Below are positions 9,540 through 16,805 of a DNA stretch of 33,978 bases, one piece after another; positions within the stretch are counted from its first letter, which is position 1; each line of letters starts with the position of its first letter. Source of the DNA: a bacterium (GTDB lineage: Bacteria > Acidobacteriota > HRBIN11 > JAKEFK01); contig JAKEFK010000149.1 of assembly GCA_022616075.1 (NCBI GenBank), forward strand, positions 1 to 33,978, given 5' to 3'. The position numbers were made by a program, and so were the translations under genes. Below the pieces are notes generated by a model, which was not told where the DNA came from, ran no database searches, and was given only the letters and a program-made list of their open reading frames with translations.

Positions 9540-10334
9540 TCACATGAATATTGATTCAGCCGGCAACCCGCCCAACATCTTAAGTAGCGCAAAGAGGCTT
9601 TGCTGAACTCCGGACTGTATCGGATAGCTGTCAATCAGCAAGTAAACGAGCAGTAAATGAAAGACCCTGTCTTTTGATTTGGCGATTTGCCTACTCATAT
9701 CGCCCGCGACACCAGGAATTCCATCTGCCGAAGCGTAAAGTAACTTGTTTCTTATGTTCGCACGATCTTCCACGAGTTTTGAAATTGATGCTGCGCTCTT
9801 CTCGCCAACCAGTCGGTCAATTTCTTCAGAAAAATCGTAAACTTCATTTGTCAACTGATTTCTGATCGTTAGATCTATCGGAACCGGCAGGAGGAAAGAC
9901 TCATTTCTTTTCAAATCTTGTACGCGGAGCCTAAATCGTCTGCTGGCCTTCACTGATACAAGTTCGAGCGAAAATTCAAGGCCAGCCCATTTCTTATGTT
10001 TTTCAATTCCATGGGACTGGGCGATTAGGAAAGGATAGACTGCGTTTTTATGAACATGATTTCGATGGTTCAGCTTATCTGCGCCCTTATAATTCTTCCT
10101 TTTAAGCGCATGCATAATCGCCGTTGCAGCTTCCTCTTCCGCGGTAATGCACCGGAACCATACCATCGCCGGATCGAGATTCTTAATCTTGTCTGCCATG
10201 TATAAATGGTTTATCGCGTTCCGGGCACAATCCTGACCTGGTGATGGCCTGTCAAGAATCAACTCAACTATGGTCTGCTGGAACTGATTTAACTGAAGTG
10301 TGGCAAGCTGCGGCAAATATTTTTTGTTACCCAT
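9540..10334 (-). CDS. Hypothetical protein, 264 aa, in defence island
   Basis: A single ATG start (MGNKKYLP) opens a 264-residue soluble, mostly helical protein. A striking internal stretch is AEEEAATAIMHALKRKNYKG (about residues 66-85), followed by HRNHVHKNAV rich in His and Asn. The C-terminal third is helical and leucine-rich. There is no signal peptide. I have the impression that similar proteins occur as conserved hypotheticals in genomic islands, but I cannot name a family. A HEPN-like helical RNase is a guess with no catalytic R-x4-6-H that I can place. It converges on the helicase gene and diverges from the methylase gene with a 149-bp gap, so it may share a regulatory region with the restriction-modification pair. 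Confidence 0.6.
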   Translation of the reverse strand: MGNKKYLPQLATLQLNQFQQTIVELILDRPSPGQDCARNAINHLYMADKIKNLDPAMVWFRCITAEEEAATAIMHALKRKNYKGADKLNHRNHVHKNAVYPFLIAQSHGIEKHKKWAGLEFSLELVSVKASRRFRLRVQDLKRNESFLLPVPIDLTIRNQLTNEVYDFSEEIDRLVGEKSAASISKLVEDRANIRNKLLYASADGIPGVAGDMSRQIAKSKDRVFHLLLVYLLIDSYPIQSGVQQSLFALLKMLGGLPAESIFM

Positions 10335-10483
10335 AAAATTCTACATGCGAAGGGGTTCGAGGATGAATATAAGCAAAGGGTCTCGTTGCGTCCAAGATTT
10401 TGGAATATCCACTGCTGTTGGCGGTTTTATACAACTCCCATGAGGTGTATACTTCAAAATCAGAACCGACATTATGAGATACG

Positions 10484-11386
10484 ATGAGAAATCTTAGTTT
10501 ATGGGATGAGAAATCATCTGGAGAAATTCTCAACAAAGACCATGCCGATTCCGAATCTTCAGTAAATGGGATTGTTAATGTTGCCAGCGTTCGCAAACTC
10601 AGCCCATTTCGATATCCGGGTGGTAAGACGTGGTTGGTGCCAGAGGTGCGAGCCTGGCTTAGGCAACTGCCATTCCGACCAGTGAAATTTATCGAGCCTT
10701 TCGCTGGCGGAGCGATCGTAGCTTTGACAGCAGTCTTTGAGAATCTGGTTGATCATGCAGTGCTTTGTGAATGTGACGAACAAGTGGCGGCGTTGTGGCA
10801 ACTTGTTTTTTCTGACGGAGAATGGCTAGCGGACAAGATCCTTTCGTTTGAAATGAATCGTCAAAATGTAGAAGAAGCGCTCGCAAAAAATGCGACGCTA
10901 CGCGATCGAGGATTTAGGACTCTCATACTAAATCGCGTCCATCGTGGTGGCATTTTAGCACCCGGAGCCAGCATGATGAAAGATGGCGAAAACGGAAAAG
11001 GCTTGGCTTCAAGATGGTATCCGGCAACTCTTGCAAAGCGCATTTTGGAGATCTGTCACCATAGGGAACGATTTACGTTTGTTAAGGGGGATGCCTTTCC
11101 TGTTCTGCTCCAGTATGGAAAGGCGTGCAATAATGCTTTCTTTGTAGATCCACCCTACACAATTGGAGGAAAGCGTGCTGGAAGTCGATTGTATCTCCAC
11201 AACCAGATCGATCACGATTTACTTTTCAGATTGCTCTCAAAAGTCAAAGGAAAGTTTCTTGCTACGTACGATGATGCTCCCGAGGTTGAGGCCCTCTCTA
11301 GAAAATATGGCTTTTCAGTTCGAAAAGTATTGATGAAGAACACCCATCACCAACGCCAGTTTGAGCTACTGATTACTCGGGGATGA
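10484..11386 (+). CDS. D12-class DNA adenine (N6) methyltransferase
   Basis: This 300-aa Dam-like enzyme transfers a methyl group from S-adenosylmethionine to adenine in DNA. The SAM-binding N-terminal motif PFRYPGGK is at 41-48, FIEPFAGGA at 69-77 and the catalytic DPPY at 222-225. The leader before the first motif includes NVASV, which I associate with a familiar subgroup of such methylases, and this supports the start at 10484. The gene ends inside the 3' end of the opposing NotI-like endonuclease gene (14-bp overlap), so it is very likely the protective methylase of that restriction enzyme. Its coding sequence also overlaps an open frame on the other strand (10327-10596), which I take to be spurious. 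The target sequence cannot be read from the sequence. Confidence 0.88.
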   Translation: MRNLSLWDEKSSGEILNKDHADSESSVNGIVNVASVRKLSPFRYPGGKTWLVPEVRAWLRQLPFRPVKFIEPFAGGAIVALTAVFENLVDHAVLCECDEQVAALWQLVFSDGEWLADKILSFEMNRQNVEEALAKNATLRDRGFRTLILNRVHRGGILAPGASMMKDGENGKGLASRWYPATLAKRILEICHHRERFTFVKGDAFPVLLQYGKACNNAFFVDPPYTIGGKRAGSRLYLHNQIDHDLLFRLLSKVKGKFLATYDDAPEVEALSRKYGFSVRKVLMKNTHHQRQFELLITRG

Positions 11387-12374
11387 TTTCTTTTCCGGTT
11401 TTAAGTTTCGCAAGAATATTTGCTTCGAATTGAGCTTGAGTGAGTGCTTTCCCCATAGTCAAACCTGTCACCGCATCTTCCAATTCAGTGTAAAAAACTC
11501 CATCGAGCTTGATGGAAGCGATCGGCGATTTTGTTTCTTCAAATCGCACCACAAACCACGCGATATCAGCATTGGAGATGTCTTTTTGAAATCGCATCTG
11601 TGCAAGCGCGTTGAAAAAACCGCGATCCACAACTACAGCCAGTCGCTTTCCCCACCTTCTGATGTCACGGGCTTTCGTTTGGAGTTGAGGAAGTAACCGC
11701 TTCGGTCCGCTGCTACGATAGTCCGGTCGTCTCCCATGCAGCGCCCAGGGAATGTCAGGAGGCGGAGTATGAGCTGCGATTGCCGGAAATTCTCTCCGGA
11801 ACGCCTTCCCAGAGAAATACACTGCCTGAATCTCTACTGCGCACCACTGAAGAGGTTGTTTTAGGGCAGGGTGAACCAGAATCATATCTATTCTGCCTAT
11901 GTCTTTCTCTTTTTCTGGTTCTTCCTTTTCTAGTTCTTCCGTTAATGGCTCTCCAACTTCAGATACTTCCGCACCCTTTTGCCCGATCGTAGGGAGCGCG
12001 CGCAGAAACCGAATTTCTTTTACGACTTTAGGAACAGAAGTGCTCAGCAAAGCTTCGCCGATCCAACTGACGATTTTGTTTCCTTGATGGAAGCGATATG
12101 GACATGTTGCTCTGATCATTCCATCATCGGCAGCAGCAATCGTTACTTTTTCTCCTATCTTTTGATAGAGCCGGATGGAGCAAACACCGCCGGCTTTTGT
12201 ACAGAGTTGGCCTGGCGGGTATTTAAAGGGGCACGGTCGATCGTCAGCCTCTGCTGTGCTCTGTATTCTCGCATAGTATTGCTTTTCCCGGAGACTTAGA
12301 TGGGAAAATGTTTTACCGTACCACTCTCCAATGTGATATCGAGTTTGAATCTTAATTTTCTTTGCGCCAGCCAT
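11373..12374 (-). CDS. NotI-family type II restriction endonuclease
   Basis: This 333-aa protein carries the two hallmarks of the NotI family. One is a Cys4 metal site, C48, C58, C65 and C91, which in NotI binds iron. The other is a PD-(D/E)xK-type active site built from D163 (GRIDMILV) and E181-x-Q183 (VEIQAVYFSGK). NotI itself uses a D, then about 20 residues later E-x-Q, followed by a similar F/HG-S/K segment. A Glu/Lys-rich linker (about 138-158) lies just before the catalytic Asp. NotI cuts GCGGCCGC; whether this relative shares that specificity cannot be told. The gene overlaps the 3' end of the adenine methylase by 14 bp in convergent orientation, a compact restriction-modification arrangement. 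All key residues are present, so it looks functional. Confidence 0.82.
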   Translation of the reverse strand: MAGAKKIKIQTRYHIGEWYGKTFSHLSLREKQYYARIQSTAEADDRPCPFKYPPGQLCTKAGGVCSIRLYQKIGEKVTIAAADDGMIRATCPYRFHQGNKIVSWIGEALLSTSVPKVVKEIRFLRALPTIGQKGAEVSEVGEPLTEELEKEEPEKEKDIGRIDMILVHPALKQPLQWCAVEIQAVYFSGKAFRREFPAIAAHTPPPDIPWALHGRRPDYRSSGPKRLLPQLQTKARDIRRWGKRLAVVVDRGFFNALAQMRFQKDISNADIAWFVVRFEETKSPIASIKLDGVFYTELEDAVTGLTMGKALTQAQFEANILAKLKTGKEIIPE

Positions 12375-12421
12375 ACGGCCAAGAATAGCATGGTTCGTTT
12401 GAAATTATAGAGCGGACGACA

Positions 12422-12480
12422 GTACCGGTAGTACCTAAATTGACAAATGAAATTAAAAGTACTAAATTAGACTTGGAGGT
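12422..12480 (+). promoter_or_regulatory. Promoter, possible operator and RBS of the ParB-like gene
   Basis: TTGACA (12440-12445), 17-nt spacer and TAAATT (12463-12468) form a near-consensus sigma70 promoter. Just upstream is the perfect palindrome GGTAGTACC (12427-12435) preceded by another GTACC; further GTAC words lie at 12459 and 12479. These may form an operator for autoregulation by the ParB-like protein. GGAGGT (12475-12480) is the ribosome site, 5 nt before ATG. Confidence 0.55.
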
Positions 12481-12485
12481 ACCAC

Positions 12486-13487
12486 ATGGAACTGAAAACA
12501 TGGCGTATCCAGGGAAAGGACGTCCCTTATGAGTCCGGGACTGTACCCGTATCTGACTGCATTCTAGACCCTAAAAATCCACGCATCCAATATCTGCTGG
12601 GTACGAAAGCTGGCGTAATGAGCCAAGAGGAGATCGAATCGGCGCTTTGGGATAAAGATCCGGTAAAGGCCCTCGCGCAAAGCATCTTTCATAATGGAGG
12701 TGTGCGCGAGCCAATAATTGTTCAGAAGGATGGCGGAAAATACCTCGCACGGGAGGGCAATTGCCGGGTTGTTTCGCTCCGAAACTTGATAGAACAGTAT
12801 CCCAATGATTCCCGCTTTGCCTCAGTGCCGGCAATGATCTTTGATAAGGAGCTTTCGGCTGAGGACCTAGCTGTCATCCTTGCTGACATGCACGTTGCCG
12901 GAAAAATTCAGTGGGACCCTTACGAACAAGCGCAACTTGTGAAAGACCTGCACAAACGGTACGGCAAAACATACGAGTGGTTGTCAAACCACCTTCGACT
13001 GAGTAAATCCAAAATTAAAGAATTGCTAGCGACCCAGGAAGCGCTGGATGAATACCTCAAACAGCATCCGGACCCAAGCAATCTTCGGAAGTTCTCCATA
13101 TTTCACGAGGTTATGCGAAAAAAGGAGCTCCGGCAGAAATTCGAAACGGATGAGGGCTTCAAGGCGTCCTTTCATCGATGGGTTGCGGATCAGAAAATCA
13201 CGGGTGCGCGCGAAATACGGAAGCTTCCGCGAATTCTTGCTGAAGCGCCGGCATTAAAGGCTTTAGATAAAGAAGGATATGCAGCGGCAGAAAAAGTATT
13301 GATTACACAGGATCCGTCCCTTGGAAGTGATCTATTCATGGCGGTAAAAAACGCCACCGATGCTTTGCAGAGAGCACCAATGGAAGAGCTGAAAAATCTC
13401 GAGGCAAATCCGCAAAAGCTAATTATGTTGCGAAATTTGAAGAGGGCGCTTCAGGACCTCGAAACTTTGGCAAAAATTTCTTTGTGA
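12486..13487 (+). CDS. Orphan ParB/Srx-domain protein
   Basis: A 333-aa protein with a ParB N-terminal-like domain (about residues 20-115). The box I-like segment is GGVREPIIV (71-79) and the box II-like segment is REGNCR (89-94). This fold underlies ParB CTP switches and some nucleases. A helix-turn-helix-like segment follows (YEWLSNHLRLSKSKIKELL, about 158-176), then a long helical C-terminal region. No ParA partner is nearby, so chromosome partitioning is unlikely. Orphan ParB proteins occur in phages, plasmids and defence islands as regulators or DNA-processing factors. It has its own strong promoter and ribosome site and is closed by a terminator at 13566-13610, so it is a single-gene unit. 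The role is unknown. Confidence 0.7.
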   Translation: MELKTWRIQGKDVPYESGTVPVSDCILDPKNPRIQYLLGTKAGVMSQEEIESALWDKDPVKALAQSIFHNGGVREPIIVQKDGGKYLAREGNCRVVSLRNLIEQYPNDSRFASVPAMIFDKELSAEDLAVILADMHVAGKIQWDPYEQAQLVKDLHKRYGKTYEWLSNHLRLSKSKIKELLATQEALDEYLKQHPDPSNLRKFSIFHEVMRKKELRQKFETDEGFKASFHRWVADQKITGAREIRKLPRILAEAPALKALDKEGYAAAEKVLITQDPSLGSDLFMAVKNATDALQRAPMEELKNLEANPQKLIMLRNLKRALQDLETLAKISL

Positions 13488-13508
13488 TAACACAACAATG
13501 CTTTTATG

Positions 13509-13519
13509 AGGAGGTGATC
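13509..13519 (+). promoter_or_regulatory. Full-length Shine-Dalgarno without a clear gene
   Basis: AGGAGGTGATC matches the complement of the 16S rRNA 3' end over 11 nt. No ATG, GTG or TTG frame of useful length follows. The only frame would start at ATT and run 14 codons to a TAA at 13559-13561, just before the terminator hairpin. Confidence 0.35.
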
Positions 13520-13565
13520 ATTACAGGAAACCTAAAACGGCATAAAGATTTGTGCAAATAAAAAA

Positions 13566-13610
13566 GCGAACACAGCCCGCCACCATAACGACGTTCTGGT
13601 TCGCCTTTTT
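13566..13610 (+). terminator. Rho-independent terminator after the ParB-like gene
   Basis: GCGAAC (13566-13571) pairs with GTTCGC (13599-13604), extended by CAG/CTG across a one-base bulge, and is followed by CTTTTTG. A run of A precedes it, so it could act in both directions. Confidence 0.6.
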
Positions 13611-13629
13611 GAGATAAACAAATAACCGG

Positions 13630-13709
13630 GTGCTCCCGGAAGGAGCACGCAGCTACTTAAACTTCCAATTTTAAGTTAAGCCGCTTTTGCCCGATCTGTC
13701 AAGAGATCT
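13630..13709. repeat. Cluster of three hairpins upstream of the DUF2130 gene
   Basis: The stretch contains GTGCTCC/GGAGCAC (13630-13636 and 13642-13648, 5-nt loop), ACTTAAA/TTTAAGT (13655-13661 and 13670-13676) and GATCT/AGATC (13693-13697 and 13704-13708). None has a T-tract. They could be a structured leader or small RNA, or binding sites for the ParB-like protein. The rest of the 272-bp spacer has no gene. Confidence 0.4.
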
Positions 13710-13759
13710 GGCGAATCCTTTCTGGAGCACTCTCTTAAAGCAAGACATAGGAGGATACT

Positions 13760-14902
13760 ATGTCTAACAAAAATTGCCCGATGTGTGGGCAAGTTCTCTT
13801 GAACGAAGAAGCCATCGGGCATCTACGGAAACATCAACCACTCTACGATCAGAAAATCATCGCCGCAGCAGAATATCGGTTCAAGCAGCAGCTCAAAACC
13901 GAAACAGACGCTGTCCGCGCTGAAGAGAAGAAGAAACAGGATGAAGCTGTAGCGAAAGCTCGCGCCGCGGCCGAAAAGGAGTTCCAGGCTGAAATCGTTA
14001 AGAAGAATCGCGAAGTGGAAGATCTGAAAAAGCAGCAGCAGGCGCTTGTGAAGCAAGAGGTTACGAAGTTGAAGCCAGCGCTGGAAGCGGAGCTTCGTAA
14101 GTCAATTGAGAAGGATTTCACGGACAAGGAACGGGGATTGCAGAGCGTGGTACAAAAGCTCGAAACGCAAAACAAGCAGCTCCAAGACCGCCTTGACCGC
14201 ATCACCGGTCCCGATAAAGGCGAATTCTCTGAGGATGACTTGGTGCGTTCGTTGGCGAACGCCTTTCCCGAGGATGATATCCGCCGGGTAGGCAAAGGCA
14301 GGGCCGGAGCCGATGTTTTGCAAACCGTTCGTTATCGCGCCGGGGGCGAATTGGTTCCCGCCGGGAAGATCGTTTATGAAAACAAGGATCAATTGCAATG
14401 GCGGGCCGATTTTCTTGAACAGGCGCGCGCGGCTTGCGAAACCCATCAGACTTCTCATGTAATCTTGGTTTCAAAAGTCTTTCCCAATGGCCAGAAGGAT
14501 CTTTTCTGGAGCCAAGGAGTTGCCGTTGTGGCGCCAGCACGGGCTGTGTACCTTGCCCGAGTTGTACGTGCTTTGATCATCGAGTCGCACCGCGCTGGAC
14601 TTACGAGGGAAGATCTTTCGGCGAAACTGGAGGAGATTTACGAGTATCTCAATAGTGAATCTTTCCGCCAGGCGCTAGATGCTCTTGTTCAAGCCGGCGA
14701 GGAGCTGAAGGTACAACTTCAAAAGGAGCGCAAGAGCCATGAGCGTACGTGGGCGGAAAGGGAGCAGGCGTACAACGCGTTAATCAAACGGGCCAGTGGA
14801 ATTGAGGCTGCGATCCGCGCAATTCTTCAGAGGGTCACTGAAGAGCAACCCCTGACTGAAGAAATTACGCAGCCAGAGCTCGTTTCGTTTGTTGCGGATT
14901 AA
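13760..14902 (+). CDS. DUF2130-family protein: C2H2 finger, coiled coil, PD-(D/E)xK-like nuclease
   Basis: A 380-aa protein in three parts. A C2H2 zinc-finger-like N-terminus has C6, C9, H21 and H25. A long Lys/Glu/Ala-rich coiled coil runs about 35-165. A restriction-endonuclease-like domain follows, with D185 (GADVLQTV) and E207-x-K209 (IVYENK), the usual spacing for a PD-(D/E)xK site, then W214 and a helix. This is the DUF2130 layout. A C-terminal helical region (about 290-380) may form a second coiled coil. ATG 13760 follows GGAGG at an ideal distance. Biological function of the family is not established; nuclease chemistry is suggested by the motif. It sits in the defence island between a ParB-like gene and a strong terminator, so a DNA-targeting role is plausible but inferred. 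Confidence 0.78.
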   Translation: MSNKNCPMCGQVLLNEEAIGHLRKHQPLYDQKIIAAAEYRFKQQLKTETDAVRAEEKKKQDEAVAKARAAAEKEFQAEIVKKNREVEDLKKQQQALVKQEVTKLKPALEAELRKSIEKDFTDKERGLQSVVQKLETQNKQLQDRLDRITGPDKGEFSEDDLVRSLANAFPEDDIRRVGKGRAGADVLQTVRYRAGGELVPAGKIVYENKDQLQWRADFLEQARAACETHQTSHVILVSKVFPNGQKDLFWSQGVAVVAPARAVYLARVVRALIIESHRAGLTREDLSAKLEEIYEYLNSESFRQALDALVQAGEELKVQLQKERKSHERTWAEREQAYNALIKRASGIEAAIRAILQRVTEEQPLTEEITQPELVSFVAD

Positions 14903-14915
14903 GAGTGATTTGGAT

Positions 14916-14968
14916 GAGGAGTCTTCACACCTACGATTTCCGGTGTGGAGGCTCCTCTGTGTCTTTTT
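14916..14968 (+). terminator. Strong rho-independent terminator after the DUF2130 gene
   Basis: A 16-bp RNA stem runs 14916-14931 against 14942-14957 (GAGGAG...CACACC with GGTGTG...CTCCTC), closed except for two G-U pairs, with a 10-nt loop, followed by TGTGTCTTTTT. Confidence 0.85.
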
Positions 14969-15176
14969 ACTACACTATTAGATAATCAGAAAGGAAAGTG
15001 ATATAAAATGAAACAGGCTGTCTAGTGGCAATAAATTCTGGGGCCTTTCACTGTGCGTTTTTACCTTTATGTTAGGTCACTGCTCCATGGCCGCCCCCTT
15101 CACGGGCGAGACATGGACCTCTCCCCGTTGAGGGGGCGAGACCGCGAGTCAGTGCCTCAAGGAGGTGAAGCTATCA

Positions 15177-15320
15177 GTGGAAAAGCTTCCGGAAAATGTT
15201 CGGCGAAACCCGGACAAGTATCGGGAAGTTTTCTGCCCTTACGTTATCCGTAACGGCAAGATCATCTACCCGAAGAAGGCAAAAGTTTTTCACTTTTACG
15301 TTAAAGTAAAAGCGAAGTAA
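15177..15320 (+). CDS. Possible small basic protein, 47 aa
   Basis: GTG at 15177 lies 11 nt after AAGGAGG (15159-15165); an in-frame GTG at 15165 overlaps that site. The product starts VEKLPENVRRNPDKYREV and ends FHFYVKVKAK before TAA 15320. It is basic, compact and reads like a genuine small protein rather than random codons, with a single CPYV cysteine and a GKIIYPKK turn. I recognise no family. It is the last candidate gene before the tRNA remnant that may mark the island border. Confidence 0.4.
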   Translation: MEKLPENVRRNPDKYREVFCPYVIRNGKIIYPKKAKVFHFYVKVKAK

Positions 15321-15579
15321 CATAGCCGGAAGCCCTGGACAGCCTTTCTATCCTCAAGTCCACAAGTAATACAAAATCCAAATTCTAGAGTAATCCTAAA
15401 ACCCAATCAAACCGAGGTTTTTTGACCTTTGAAGAGTATAGTCAGTTGAATTGGGCAGTTCAGCACGCGCGCGAAACATCTCCAAATCTGGTTGCGCGGG
15501 GTTGCATTTTTTGCTGCCAAAAACGGCTATTTTCCGCAGGTTTCGGAAATTTTTCTCGACGATACGAGGAGGTCCGGGG

Positions 15580-15620
15580 TCATTAAGAGTCAGATGCTCT
15601 GCCAATTGAGCTAACGGCCC
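15580..15620 (-). pseudogene. 5' half of tRNA-Lys(CTT), truncated
   Basis: Read on the minus strand from 15620, the sequence has an acceptor 5' strand GGGCCGT, TA, a D-arm GCTC-AATTGGCA-GAGC, then TCTGA and the anticodon loop CTCTTAA with anticodon CTT. After position 39 of the tRNA the expected TCAGA stem strand is lost and there is no T-loop or 3' acceptor strand. The missing half would lie to the left, towards the defence island. A cut within the anticodon stem is typical of integration and deletion events at tRNA genes. Confidence 0.7.
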
Positions 15621-15621
15621 A

Positions 15622-16093
15622 GTGCTTTAAATACGTTAGTTATGGGGTATCCTGTTGATCGATCACAGTTTAATCTCGAGAGATCATTTTCGCAAATCGG
15701 CGTAAGAATCCGTAGTTTTGCCCCCACAGCGTAACTGCTTCATTGCCAATTCAAGAACCCGAAACCATGAAAAATAGGAGCAACAAATTACCAAAGTTCA
15801 GTTCTTAGACGGCCTGGTTACATTTGTCGACACGCATGATATGGGAGACTATTGGGGATCAACTGCGACAAGCACATCTTTGACGTTGATCTTGAAACGC
15901 ACTGTCAGCCGATCCCATTCGACGGCCGAACAGCAAACGCGTATTTTTTCTAAGTATCAGCTGGAATCGCCGAATTGTTTTCTGGTATGCAAATAAACTG
16001 ATGAGGCCTGCAAGCACGATTGAACCACTCCCCACACTGAAAAAATCGACGATTTGCGGCGTGCGGGTCAGCGTCTGACCTTCATTTTTGTAA
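15622..16093. other. Spacer with no intact gene; possible decayed membrane-protein remnant
   Basis: No gene with a start and ribosome site is visible. On the minus strand, roughly 16075-15880, one frame reads TLTRTPQIVDFF followed by a hydrophobic run IVLAGLISLFAY, which looks like one membrane segment of a broken protein. I cannot assign it. The rest of the stretch shows no hairpin, tRNA or repeat that I can support. Confidence 0.35.
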
Positions 16094-16352
16094 TCATCTT
16101 ACATACGCCGGCAACCACGTCGATCCGCGATGCTTCAGATGTGCTGCCCATTTTAAGGCTCGTGTATTCATTTTTTTCTTAATCGATTTTTCGACTCGCG
16201 CCTTTGGCTGATAAACCAGAATCGTATTCAGCGAACGGGTGAAAAATCGTCTGCTCAAATCGAAAGTTTTTTGGCCTGCAACATGGATCAGATGATTCGC
16301 AAGATCTTGAAAGCCAAACCTGATCAGCAAAGTTTCAATGAAGGAACGCGAA
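16094..16352 (-). pseudogene. Inverted N-terminal-type fragment of an acyltransferase (plsC-like)
   Basis: The minus-strand frame reads RSFIETLLIRFGFQDLANH, then HVAGQKTFDLSRRFFTRSLN and ILVYQPKAR, before stopping at 16094. This resembles the segment just after the catalytic H-x4-D of glycerolipid acyltransferases, with the Asp replaced by Glu in this remnant. The matching C-terminal half of such an enzyme begins at 16334 on the opposite strand. The similarity is from memory of the family and is moderate only. Confidence 0.4.
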
Positions 16353-16671
16353 CGCGACGGCATAAACGATTTAATCCTGGTGCGGCTAATCCGAAGGCAA
16401 GCGTATATTTCGACACTCATTTGTGGTTCCACTTGCATTGATGGGTGCGGAAAGTCTGATGCCGGTAGGTCACGTTTTACAGCGTCCTGCATCAGTTCGT
16501 TTGCGTGTCGGAGAACCGATTGAGCATGAGTCAATTCAAGATTCGATCAGGAAGAATCATCCGAACAGCAGTGAACATGAGTTGTGTCAAAGAGTAATGA
16601 CTTTTTATATGTCCAGAATCGAAGAGTTATTGGATCGTGATTATCGAAACCAAGCTTTCCTTCAGCGGTGA
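16334..16671 (+). pseudogene. C-terminal part of an acyltransferase (plsC-like), frameshifted
   Basis: The frame starting at 16334 reads FNEGTRTR, the FPEGTR block of 1-acylglycerol-3-phosphate acyltransferases with the usual Pro replaced by Asn, followed by RFNPGAAN. It reaches a stop at about 16441, but from 16423 another frame continues with VVPLALMGAESLMPVG and VRLRVGEPIEH, the next conserved block. A frameshift therefore lies between about 16390 and 16423. The end at 16671 is intact. Such enzymes acylate lysophosphatidate in membrane lipid synthesis; this copy cannot be functional. Confidence 0.65.
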
Positions 16672-16805
16672 GTTTTACCGACTTGCTCGTCAAGGTAGTG
16701 AAATAAACAAAGCCGTTTGGGGGATATTCTTCTCTTTTTTAGGGTGTTTCCCTCATTGCTCCTGCTCCAGCAGCCGGAATATCTTTTGAAAGAGTAGGAG
16801 GAATT

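Noticed and set aside
10327-10596. 89-codon minus-strand frame whose stop overlaps the start of the 264-aa gene
   Set aside because: Its only ATG and first third lie antisense to the N-terminus of the adenine methylase, which has a well-supported start. The remaining part shows no recognisable domain. The stop/start overlap with the 264-aa gene is noted but not enough.
12486-13487. Plasmid or chromosome partition locus
   Set aside because: There is a ParB-type domain but no ParA-type ATPase and no parS-like array nearby.
13630-13709. CRISPR array
   Set aside because: The hairpins differ from one another in sequence and spacing; there is no repeated unit with regular spacers here or elsewhere in the window.
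13849-14295. 148-codon minus-strand frame inside the DUF2130 gene
   Set aside because: It is antisense to the Lys/Glu/Ala-rich coiled coil, which gives Ser/Phe/Cys-rich open frames on the other strand by chance.
15053-15253. 66-codon plus-strand frame
   Set aside because: The overlapping frame from 15177 has the better ribosome site and a more protein-like sequence; the 66-codon frame is rich in Arg, Gly and Ser without structure.
1-15600. Prophage
   Set aside because: No capsid, terminase, tail, lysis or integrase gene is visible in the island part of the window.
15396-15605. 69-codon minus-strand frame
   Set aside because: Its start lies inside the truncated tRNA-Lys, so it is an artefact of the tRNA remnant and the sequence next to it.
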